Shown: one piece after another, positions 1 through 6,106 of the stretch
Numbering within the stretch: position 1 is the first letter of the stretch
Layout of the letters: every line of letters starts with the position of its first letter
Source of the DNA: Nitrospiraceae bacterium
GTDB lineage: Bacteria; Nitrospirota; Thermodesulfovibrionia; Thermodesulfovibrionales; Dissulfurispiraceae
Direction of reading: 5' to 3'
DNA: 12,197 bases
NCBI GenBank assembly: GCA_003170655.1
Contig: PMYY01000137.1
Location: 28,134-40,330, forward strand
Made by a program: the position numbers and the translations under genes
Notes under the pieces: generated by a model
Databases searched by the model: none
Seen by the model: the letters and a program-made list of their open reading frames with translations, nothing else
What the model was told of the DNA's origin: nothing

Positions 1-521
1 ATCTCGGTAGTAATTGTAACATCGAGCGCCTTAATTAGATAAAATACCATCAGTCCTGTAGCAGCAGCCTTCGGTTCGATCCATTTAATGTTCCCGAAGG
101 CGCTTTCTGTTTCGTGATGGTCGATCACGAAGGCAGGCATGCCCGCAGCAAGAGCTGTTTTCAGGTCTTCGGCGGCGCTATTCTGCTGCTTTTTTTCAAG
201 TCCTATGCGTTCGGGATCATTGCAATCGAGGAGAATCAGTGCGGAAAAATCGGCAGCCTTGCGCCCGGCAGCTTCGAGGGATTCGAAGGTATAAAACTTC
301 TCGTGCCCCGGCAGAAAACGGTAATGTTCCGGAACACGGTGCTTGTCCAGCAGGGCTGTCTTCTTGCCCATTTTTTCGAGTGCCATTACAAATGCAGCCC
401 CTGAGCCTATCGCGTCGCCGTCAGGATTCACATGTGTAGCGACAAGAAAGTTGTCGCCCCTGTTAATGCTATCGATCAACTCTGCCGGCGGAATCATTAT
501 TACCTCGCTCTGGGAACTCAT
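1..521 (-). CDS. nrnA: NrnA-type DHH phosphoesterase (nanoRNase / pAp phosphatase), 5' part only
   Basis: Translating from 521 leftwards gives an open frame of 173 complete codons that leaves the window without a stop, so the C-terminal half (DHHA1 domain) is not visible. Near the N-terminus is the DHH-family motif I signature HVNPDGDAIGS, and further in is the DHHE motif (DHHET), the two metal-binding signatures of this family. Known members degrade 2-5 nt RNAs from their 5' end and hydrolyse 3'-phosphoadenosine 5'-phosphate, in the cytoplasm with manganese. The ATG at 519-521 overlaps the rbfA stop in an ATGA arrangement, implying coupled translation. A second start, the ATG at 495-497, has a better placed GAGG upstream and begins MIPPAELID, which resembles usual NrnA N-termini, so the true start may be there. 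Placement after infB-rbfA is a common arrangement. The family call is firm; substrate preference is inferred. Confidence 0.9.
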   Translation of the reverse strand, partial: MSSQSEVIMIPPAELIDSINRGDNFLVATHVNPDGDAIGSGAAFVMALEKMGKKTALLDKHRVPEHYRFLPGHEKFYTFESLEAAGRKAADFSALILLDCNDPERIGLEKKQQNSAAEDLKTALAAGMPAFVIDHHETESAFGNIKWIEPKAAATGLMVFYLIKALDVTITTE

Positions 522-892
522 TCTCCAGTCTCTTCCTTAGAATCTGAATCCTTTTCCTTGATCTCCTTGAGGATCTTGTCGATCTTGAATCCCTGCTCGA
601 TGGACTCGTCAATCCTGAACTCGAGAGTTGGGATAAATTTGGTCCTGACTCTTTTTGCAACCTCAGAGCGTATTATACCTTTCGCTCCATTGAGGATTTC
701 GACAGCAACAGCCCTCTCCTCACTGTTAAGAACGCTGATATAAACGCGGGCTATCTTCAGATCCTCCGAGAGACTGACATCGGTAACCGTAACAAAACCG
801 AGACGGGGGTCCTTTACCCTCCTCATGATTATGTCCGCAATCTCCTCTCTGAGGAGTATGTTTAACCTCTGTGCACGTTTATATGGTTGCAT
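518..892 (-). CDS. rbfA: Ribosome-binding factor A (30S maturation)
   Basis: The 124-residue protein matches RbfA over its full length: an N-terminal helix (RAQRLNILLREEIADII), the diagnostic VKDPRLGFVTVTDVSLSEDL segment around residues 26-45, the VYISVL strand, and the C-terminal FRIDESIEQGFKIDKIL stretch. RbfA is a small KH-fold protein that binds the 30S subunit near the 5' end of 16S rRNA helix 1. It supports late 16S processing and cold adaptation. The last roughly 15 residues are a charged D/S/K/E tail. The start is 36 nt after the infB stop with no intervening ylxP-type gene. No convincing Shine-Dalgarno site precedes the ATG, so translation may depend on ribosomes arriving from infB or on an unstructured start. 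The gene is part of the infB-rbfA-nrnA transcription unit, and its stop overlaps the next start by 4 nt. Confidence 0.97.
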   Translation of the reverse strand: MQPYKRAQRLNILLREEIADIIMRRVKDPRLGFVTVTDVSLSEDLKIARVYISVLNSEERAVAVEILNGAKGIIRSEVAKRVRTKFIPTLEFRIDESIEQGFKIDKILKEIKEKDSDSKEETGE

Positions 893-928
893 GGTATTAA
901 AAGATGCCCGGACAGGTAATTGCAGACT

Positions 929-3286
929 TTACAACTTGGCCGCTATCTTCTCGATCACAAAATTCTCGAGGATATCGCCGCTCTTCAGGTCGTTGAAGTT
1001 CTCAATCATGATGCCGCATTCATACCCGGTCGCGACTTCGCGCACATCCTCCTTGAACCTCTTAAGAGAAGCAATCTTCCCCTGATATACCACGATATTG
1101 TCGCGGATGACCCTAACTCCATCACTTGCGCGGATAATAACACCATCGATTACGTAACAGCCGGCAATGGTGCCGAGGCGCGATACTGAATATGTCTGGC
1201 GGACCTCAGCCCTGCCCATAATCTTTTCCTTGATAGTCGGTTCCAGCATTCCCTCGAGCGCTTTCTTGACGTTCTCGATAGCCTCGTAGATGATATTGTA
1301 AAGCCTTATATCGACGCCTTCCTTCTCGGCCAGCTGCGCAGCTTTTGTCTCAGGCCTTACGTTGAACCCGATAATAATCGCATTTGAAGCTGCAGCGAGC
1401 ATAACGTCGGATTCATTGATGCCGCCCACTGAGGCATGGATCACGTTAACCTTCACCTCGACATGGGTAATACCCTCAAAGGCGCTCTTGATAGCCTCGA
1501 CAGAGCCCTGGACATCGCCCTTAAGCACAATATTCAGATCTCGTATCTGGCCTTCTTTAATCTTGGCGTAAAGTTCATCGAGGGTGAGCTTTGGGTGCTT
1601 GATGACATCGCTGCCCTTCATTTTTTGGAGGCGTATAAGCGCGATCTGCCTTGCCTTTCTCTCATCCTCGACGACGGTAAAGATATCCCCGGAAGTCGGG
1701 ACCTCGGCAAAACCTATGACCTCAACCGGCGTGGACGGGCCAGCCTGGTGTATTTTCTTTCCGGTGTCGTCGATAAGAGCACGCACCTTGCCTGATGTGC
1801 CGCCGGCGACAAAGGCATCTCCGACCTTAAGAGTCCCGGACTGGATGAGAACAGTAGCTATAGGCCCACGCCCCCGGTCAAGTTTCGCCTCTATGATCGT
1901 GCCTTTTGCAGGCCTGTTAGGATTGGCCTTCAGTTCCATGACTTCGGACTGCAGAAGGATCATTTCGAGAAGACGTTCAATTCCGGTGCGTTTCTTGGCA
2001 GAGACTTCGACGAAGATATTCTGACCTCCCCATTCTTCGGAAACGACTCCATGCTCGGCGAGTTCCTGCCTAACCCTCTGCAGGTTCGCTTCGGGCTTGT
2101 CTATCTTGTTAACCGCAACGACAATAGGCACTTTAGCGGCCTTCGCATGATCGATAGCTTCGATGGTCTGAGGCATAACACCATCATCGGCTGCAACAAC
2201 GAGGACAACAATATCGGTGACCTTTGCACCCCTAGCCCGAAGCGCAGTAAATGCCTCATGGCCGGGCGTATCGAGAAATGCAATGTCCTTCCCTTGCAGG
2301 GAGACTTTATACGCTCCTATATGCTGTGTGATGCCGCCTGCTTCAGTTTCAGTTACTTTTGTCTCCCTTATAGCATCAAGCAACGAGGTCTTACCGTGAT
2401 CGACATGGCCCATAATGGTAACCACCGGCGGCCTGAAGATGAGGTTCTCCCGTTCTTCGACAAAGTCGCCAACGACATCCACCTGCTCTGCCGAGGCGAA
2501 TTCGATCTTGACGCCGAAATGGTCAGCAATGAGCATGGCCGAATCCGTATCGACCGGCTGGTTGATGGTCGGCATATATCCCATCTCCATGAACTTCTTT
2601 ATCACTTCAGGTATTTTATGACCGATAGCATCGGCAAACTCTTTTACAGTAGTCCCTTCCTGGAGCTTGATCGACTTTTTCCTGGGTGCCGTTATAGGCG
2701 GCGGTAGCGCAGCCTCCGGTCTTCTGAACTTGTTCGGCTTCTTACCTGATTTGAGATCAACCCATTTTTTCTGATCGATCTTCCGGACTGTCTGAAAGGC
2801 CTTTTGCATGGTCGGTTTAACCTTGATTTTCTCGACCTTGTCGACCTCTACTTCCTTGCGGAACCGGTCAGGAATCGAAACCTCTTCTTCCTCGGTCGCT
2901 GCTATTACCGGAGCATCAGGGGTTAAAATCTCCTGCTCTTCTGATGGCTTCGCTACCTGCAGCCCGACTTCCTTTTTATGGGACTCCGGTTTTACTTTTG
3001 CAGGATAAATTCCCTTCTCGGGCCCGGTCTCTTTTCTTTTTTCCGGCTTGATATCATGTTTTATCGGTTGCGGCGGCGCTTCTTCAACTATTGCGACAGC
3101 CTTTGCTGGCGCCTTAGGCGCAAAGAGGTTTCGTATCTTCACGGCTTCTTCATCGCTGAGCTTGATATTTGTCGTACCTTTCTTATATTCTGCCACTCTC
3201 AGACGAGCAACGGCCGTTACAACGTCCGTCGCTTTAACTCCCAATTCCTTTGCCAGATCGGCGCTTTTTATACCATCAACGGACAT
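929..3286 (-). CDS. infB: Translation initiation factor IF-2
   Basis: The 785-residue protein is a complete IF-2, a GTPase that places initiator fMet-tRNA on the 30S subunit and promotes subunit joining. An IF2_N module lies at residues 1-55, followed by a charged low-complexity linker (about 56-200), a second IF2_N module (about 205-262) and the G domain. The GTPase motifs are G1 GHVDHGKT 293-300, G2 GGIT 317-320, G3 DTPGH 339-343 with the catalytic-type His343, G4 NKID 393-396 and G5 SAKK 429-432. Domains II, III and IV follow to the C-terminus, where the initiator-tRNA binding domain includes a Cys in AGCYVIDG. The length is mid-range for the family. GGAG at 3295-3298 lies 8 nt before the ATG. 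Unlike the classical rimP-nusA-infB order, infB here is first in its unit, with a divergent rpmB upstream and its own candidate promoter. Confidence 0.98.
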   Translation of the reverse strand: MSVDGIKSADLAKELGVKATDVVTAVARLRVAEYKKGTTNIKLSDEEAVKIRNLFAPKAPAKAVAIVEEAPPQPIKHDIKPEKRKETGPEKGIYPAKVKPESHKKEVGLQVAKPSEEQEILTPDAPVIAATEEEEVSIPDRFRKEVEVDKVEKIKVKPTMQKAFQTVRKIDQKKWVDLKSGKKPNKFRRPEAALPPPITAPRKKSIKLQEGTTVKEFADAIGHKIPEVIKKFMEMGYMPTINQPVDTDSAMLIADHFGVKIEFASAEQVDVVGDFVEERENLIFRPPVVTIMGHVDHGKTSLLDAIRETKVTETEAGGITQHIGAYKVSLQGKDIAFLDTPGHEAFTALRARGAKVTDIVVLVVAADDGVMPQTIEAIDHAKAAKVPIVVAVNKIDKPEANLQRVRQELAEHGVVSEEWGGQNIFVEVSAKKRTGIERLLEMILLQSEVMELKANPNRPAKGTIIEAKLDRGRGPIATVLIQSGTLKVGDAFVAGGTSGKVRALIDDTGKKIHQAGPSTPVEVIGFAEVPTSGDIFTVVEDERKARQIALIRLQKMKGSDVIKHPKLTLDELYAKIKEGQIRDLNIVLKGDVQGSVEAIKSAFEGITHVEVKVNVIHASVGGINESDVMLAAASNAIIIGFNVRPETKAAQLAEKEGVDIRLYNIIYEAIENVKKALEGMLEPTIKEKIMGRAEVRQTYSVSRLGTIAGCYVIDGVIIRASDGVRVIRDNIVVYQGKIASLKRFKEDVREVATGYECGIMIENFNDLKSGDILENFVIEKIAAKL

Positions 3287-3334
3287 TTATTCTGCTCCCT
3301 CCCTGGGACAGCCTGCGTTAATCATCGAACTCTC

Positions 3335-3363
3335 TTGTAACAACATAACTAAAATGTTATCAT
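3335..3363 (+). promoter_or_regulatory. Candidate sigma70 promoter for rpmB-dciA
   Basis: TTGTAA (3335-3340, 4 of 6) and TATCAT (3358-3363, 5 of 6) are separated by exactly 17 nt. Transcription would start near 3370, giving a leader of about 32 nt before the rpmB ATG. It lies inside the infB leader region and faces the opposite way, so the two promoters are divergent and interleaved. Only box similarity and spacing support it. Confidence 0.5.
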
Positions 3364-3370
3364 AAAAGAC

Positions 3371-3400
3371 TTTATATATGCAATGAATTAAGGAGGTCAA
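3371..3400 (-). promoter_or_regulatory. Candidate sigma70 promoter for infB-rbfA-nrnA
   Basis: Read on the minus strand, TTGACC (3395-3400) and TATAAA (3371-3376) are separated by 18 nt; an alternative -10 TATATA at 3373-3378 gives 16 nt. Each box matches consensus at 5 of 6 positions. Transcription would begin near 3364, giving a leader of about 78 nt before the infB ATG. The -35 box is the complement of the GGTCAA in the rpmB ribosome binding region, so the two divergent units share very little DNA. This is prediction by eye from box match and spacing only. Confidence 0.55.
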
Positions 3401-3401
3401 A

Positions 3402-3590
3402 ATGGCTGTTTGTAATGTCTGCGGCAAGAAAAAGACGATGGGAAACAATGTAAGCCACGCCAACAACAAAACGAGAAGGATCATCCTGCCGAACATACAG
3501 AGGATCAAGATTGTTACTGAAGGCGGAGCGAAAAGGACTTATGTCTGTACCAGATGTCTCCGTTCGAACAAAGTTATAAAAGCAGTTTAA
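3402..3590 (+). CDS. rpmB: 50S ribosomal protein L28, zinc-binding form
   Basis: The 62-residue basic protein begins MAVCNVCGKK and matches L28 throughout, including the NNVSHANNKT segment and the RTYVCTRCLRS end. Four cysteines form two CxxC pairs (Cys4/Cys7 and Cys49/Cys52), so this is the C+ form expected to bind zinc. L28 is a late-assembling large-subunit protein near the E site. A perfect AGGAGGT lies just upstream of the ATG. The gene is transcribed away from infB and is followed 81 nt later by a DUF721/DciA gene on the same strand. L28 is often next to rpmG in other genomes; no rpmG is seen here. Confidence 0.97.
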   Translation: MAVCNVCGKKKTMGNNVSHANNKTRRIILPNIQRIKIVTEGGAKRTYVCTRCLRSNKVIKAV

Positions 3591-3607
3591 CCCTGCAGAA
3601 TAGCCGC

Positions 3608-3657
3608 CGGCAGGAAGAAATGAGAGTGCCTTGGAGCATGACGGATTCTTCCTGCCG
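3608..3657. repeat. Perfect 12-bp inverted repeat between rpmB and dciA
   Basis: CGGCAGGAAGAA at 3608-3619 is the exact reverse complement of TTCTTCCTGCCG at 3646-3657, with a 26-nt loop. In the rpmB-dciA transcript this would form a stable stem starting 18 nt after the rpmB stop. The 3' arm is followed by GTAGCGTACC rather than a U-run, so it is not a standard intrinsic terminator. The left arm contains the only SD-like sequence (AGGAAG) of the interval, directly before an ATG at 3620 that opens a 19-codon reading frame overlapping the dciA start. It could act as a processing, stabilising or translation-controlling element. The repeat is seen directly; the role is inferred. Confidence 0.75.
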
Positions 3658-3671
3658 TAGCGTACCCCACG

Positions 3672-4136
3672 ATGCGTAAACGCACTCTGCAGCCTGTGGA
3701 TGTCCTGCTCAACTCCCTTTTCCGCAATCTCGGTATCTCGGACAGGATTAGGCTGGAGGCGCTCAGGCGACAATGGCGAACTATCTTTGCCGGTTCGCTT
3801 TCCATGCACACCGCACCGGTAGAATTAAAGGCTAGCAAACTTGTAATCGCCGTAGACTCTCCCGCCTGGCTTCAGCACTTGAAGTTTCTGAATAAAGAGA
3901 TACTGGACAAAATAGCTTCTCATGATATCAGAAACATCCAGTTCAGGCTCGGCAGTGTGCACTTTGACAGCGAACGCCAGATCCCGGATAAAAAAGCCTC
4001 TCTCTCTGACTTCAGGGAATTGACCAACGACGACAGGGCCGCCATTGATCGCGCTGTTTCCGAGATAGGAGACGATGAATTGAAGGATGTGATCAGGCAG
4101 GCTATGGAGAAAGCGGCGAGAAGAAAGTTAAAGTGA
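3672..4136 (+). CDS. dciA: DUF721 / DciA-family protein, probable replicative helicase loader
   Basis: The 154-residue protein carries the DUF721 pattern over residues 8-100: an N-terminal helix, W35 in RRQWRTIFAG, G41, the H46/P49 pair in MHTAP, the LVIAVDSPAW strand-turn with W66, and a leucine-rich QHLKFLNKEILDKI helix. After that comes a charged tail (about 100-154) ending GDDELKDVIRQAMEKAARR, a tail type often seen in these proteins. Family members of the DciA type interact with DnaB and help load it at the origin in bacteria lacking DnaC or DnaI. There is no clear Shine-Dalgarno site before the ATG. The start overlaps the end of a 19-codon upstream frame (3620-3679), suggesting possible translational coupling. 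It follows rpmB and converges on clpX. The domain call is solid; the helicase-loading role is inferred from the family. Confidence 0.85.
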   Translation: MRKRTLQPVDVLLNSLFRNLGISDRIRLEALRRQWRTIFAGSLSMHTAPVELKASKLVIAVDSPAWLQHLKFLNKEILDKIASHDIRNIQFRLGSVHFDSERQIPDKKASLSDFRELTNDDRAAIDRAVSEIGDDELKDVIRQAMEKAARRKLK

Positions 4137-4138
4137 AA

Positions 4139-4169
4139 AAGTAAGGGCGTATCATAATACGCCTTACTT
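4139..4169. terminator. Bidirectional intrinsic terminator between dciA and clpX
   Basis: The arms AAGTAAGGGCGTAT (4139-4152) and ATACGCCTTACTT (4157-4169) pair with one bulged G and a 4-nt CATA loop. On the minus strand the stem is followed by ACTTTTTCAC, giving a U-run for clpX transcripts. On the plus strand TTATT follows, which is weaker. It begins 3 nt after the dciA stop and lies 13 nt beyond the clpX stop, exactly where two convergent units need a shared stop. Confidence 0.85.
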
Positions 4170-4182
4170 ATTCACAATCTGA

Positions 4183-5424
4183 TTAGGCAGATTCGGCCTT
4201 TTTATGGTAAACAACGAGCGGCTTTTCCTTTTTTTGGATAGCCTCTTCGTTGACAATGCACTCTGCGACTTCCTTCTTTGACGGTATCTCATACATGATA
4301 TCCAGCATTACATCCTCGAGTATCGACCTCAATCCCCTGGCCCCGGCCTTCCTGTCGACCGCCTTTTTTGCCACTGCAGCAAGCGCGCCCTCCGTAAACT
4401 TCAGTTTCACATTGTCGAAAGAAAGAAGTTTCTGGTACTGTTTGACTAGCGCATTCTTCGGCTCCGTCAATATTCTTATGAGAGCATCCTCATCGAGATC
4501 CATCAGCGTCGCAACTACCGGCAGCCTGCCGATGAATTCCGGAATGAGTCCGTACTTCATCAGGTCCTCGGGTTCCACAGTCTCAAGAAGGTTTGCAGCC
4601 TTCTTCTCCGCCTCTTTCAACGGTTTCGAGCCGAAGCCGATCCTCTTTTTTCCGCTCCTCTCCTCGATGATCTTGTCGAGGCCTACGAACGCTCCACCGC
4701 AGACGAAAAGGACATTGGTGGTATCGAGCTGAATATATTCCTGCTGCGGATGTTTCCTTCCGCCCTGCGGAGGTATGTTTGCCACAGTGCCCTCGATGAT
4801 CTTCAGGAGAGCTTGCTGAACGCCCTCTCCCGATACGTCCCTCGTTATGGACGGGCTGTCGCTCTTCCGGCTGATTTTATCGATCTCATCTATGTAGATA
4901 ATTCCAACTTGGGCCCTTCCGACATCGTAATTAGCGGCCTGCAGCAGCTTTAGAAGAACATTCTCGACATCTTCTCCGACATAACCGGCCTCGGTGAGTG
5001 TAGTTGCGTCGGCAATGGTAAATGGCACATCAAGTAGCCTGGCGAGGGTCTGGGCAAAAAGCGTCTTGCCAGTACCGGTCGGCCCGATAAGCAGGATATT
5101 GCTTTTCTGCAGTTCGACGTCCGATTTTGAACCCCTGAAAATCCTCTTGTAATGATTGTGTACTGCGACGGAAAGGATCTTCTTTGCCCTCTCCTGCCCT
5201 ATCACATAGTCATTAAGGAATTTATGTATCTCTGAAGGCGTCGGTAATTTTTTGGCAGTCCCGTCCTCGTGAGTGCTCAATTCTTCTTCTATAATTTCAT
5301 TACACAGACTGACGCATTCATTGCAGATATAGACCATCGGCCCCGCTATCAATTTCTTGACTTCATCTTGGGCCTTTCCGCAGAAAGAACACCTCAAGGC
5401 GACCTCATTATTCTTCTTAGCCAT
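4183..5424 (-). CDS. clpX: ClpX, ATPase and unfoldase subunit of ClpXP
   Basis: The 413-residue protein is a full-length ClpX. The N-terminal zinc-binding domain has Cys12, Cys15, Cys34 and Cys37. The AAA+ module has Walker A GPTGTGKT 114-121, pore loop GYVG 147-150, Walker B YIDE with Asp179/Glu180, the RKH pore loop 223-225, the ClpP-docking IGF tripeptide 262-264, the arginine in EFIGRLP at 300, and sensor 2 GAR at 361-363. It unfolds tagged proteins with ATP and threads them into ClpP. I chose the ATG at 5422-5424 because GGAGG sits 7 nt upstream and the protein then starts MAKKNNEV. The frame is open for 11 more codons upstream to another ATG, but that start is unsupported. It is the last gene of tig-clpP-clpX, with an 80-nt gap after clpP; no lon gene follows. 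Confidence 0.98.
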   Translation of the reverse strand: MAKKNNEVALRCSFCGKAQDEVKKLIAGPMVYICNECVSLCNEIIEEELSTHEDGTAKKLPTPSEIHKFLNDYVIGQERAKKILSVAVHNHYKRIFRGSKSDVELQKSNILLIGPTGTGKTLFAQTLARLLDVPFTIADATTLTEAGYVGEDVENVLLKLLQAANYDVGRAQVGIIYIDEIDKISRKSDSPSITRDVSGEGVQQALLKIIEGTVANIPPQGGRKHPQQEYIQLDTTNVLFVCGGAFVGLDKIIEERSGKKRIGFGSKPLKEAEKKAANLLETVEPEDLMKYGLIPEFIGRLPVVATLMDLDEDALIRILTEPKNALVKQYQKLLSFDNVKLKFTEGALAAVAKKAVDRKAGARGLRSILEDVMLDIMYEIPSKKEVAECIVNEEAIQKKEKPLVVYHKKAESA

Positions 5425-5471
5425 CTTTATCCTCCATATGCCGTGCAATACCGGCACTATGAACTTCTGGG

Positions 5472-5492
5472 GGGCGAGACAGAGCCTCGCCC
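5472..5492. repeat. GC-rich palindrome in the clpP-clpX gap, possible dispersed repeat
   Basis: GGGCGAG (5472-5478) and CTCGCCC (5486-5492) form a 7-bp GC-rich stem around a 7-nt loop, flanked by further G-runs and C-runs (GGGGG left, TACCCCC right). On the minus strand the stem is not followed by a T-run, so termination is unlikely. The general form, a TAGGGCGAGGC-type half followed by its complement, resembles small palindromic elements scattered between genes in many bacteria. It could lower or stabilise the clpX part of the transcript. Whether it is repeated in the genome cannot be seen from one copy. Confidence 0.55.
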
Positions 5493-5504
5493 TACCCCCA
5501 TTTC

Positions 5505-6104
5505 TTATTTCTTCGGAACTTCCTTCAGTGAAAAGATAACTTCGTCGACAAGTCCATATTGTTTGGCATCGTCGCCCGACATGAAGTAATCTCTCTCCGT
5601 ATCGACCCTTATCTTTTCGAGGTCCTGCCCAGTATGCTTAGCCAGGATGCCGTTCAGCAAGTCCTTCATCTTCAATATCTCTCGCGCATGAATCTCCACA
5701 TCTGTGGCCTGCCCGTAAAATCCGCCTATAGGCTGGTGGATCATGATGCGGGAGTTAGGCAGGGAAAACCTCTTGCCAGCAGTACCCGCGCACAGCAGCA
5801 ACGCTCCCATGCTGGCAGCCTGGCCGATGCAATATGTGCATATATTCGGCTTTACATACTGCATGGTGTCGTATATAGCGAGACCAGCCGTTACGGAACC
5901 GCCCGGGGAATTGACATAGATATGAATATCCTTATCGGGGTCCTCAGTCTGAAGAAACAGCAGCTGGGCAATAACCACATTAGCGATGTTGTCGTCGATG
6001 GCAGTACCGAGAAATATGATCCTGTCTTTGAGCAGCCGAGAATAGATGTCATAAGCGCGCTCAGTCCTGCCAGTCTGTTCAATTACAATAGGCACTATGC
6101 TCAT
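5505..6104 (-). CDS. clpP: ClpP, ATP-dependent Clp protease proteolytic subunit
   Basis: The 199-residue protein matches ClpP across its length. The serine protease triad is Ser98 (in GQAASMG), His123 (in MIHQPIGG) and Asp172 (in ERDYFMS); the oxyanion-region NSPGGSV motif lies at 65-71. ClpP forms a double heptameric chamber that cuts polypeptides delivered by ClpX (or ClpA/ClpC). A short N-terminal propeptide, as in other ClpP proteins, is possible: residues 1-10 precede the conserved R/AYDIYSRLL segment. The ATG is only 2 nt after the tig stop, and GAGGAG within the tail of tig acts as the ribosome binding site, so translation of tig and clpP is probably coupled. clpX follows after 80 nt containing a GC-rich palindrome. 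Confidence 0.98.
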   Translation of the reverse strand: MSIVPIVIEQTGRTERAYDIYSRLLKDRIIFLGTAIDDNIANVVIAQLLFLQTEDPDKDIHIYVNSPGGSVTAGLAIYDTMQYVKPNICTYCIGQAASMGALLLCAGTAGKRFSLPNSRIMIHQPIGGFYGQATDVEIHAREILKMKDLLNGILAKHTGQDLEKIRVDTERDYFMSGDDAKQYGLVDEVIFSLKEVPKK

Positions 6105-6106
6105 AG

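Noticed and set aside
2051..2707. 218-codon plus-strand open frame opposite infB
   Set aside because: It lies wholly antisense to the conserved GTPase and linker region of IF-2, has no ribosome binding site, and its translation shows no family features.
3287..3508. 73-codon minus-strand frame with a hydrophobic stretch resembling a membrane segment
   Set aside because: Most of it is antisense to rpmB, and the leucine- and phenylalanine-rich run is what the reverse of a lysine-rich coding region yields. Only its last part, in the infB leader, was kept as a low-interest finding.
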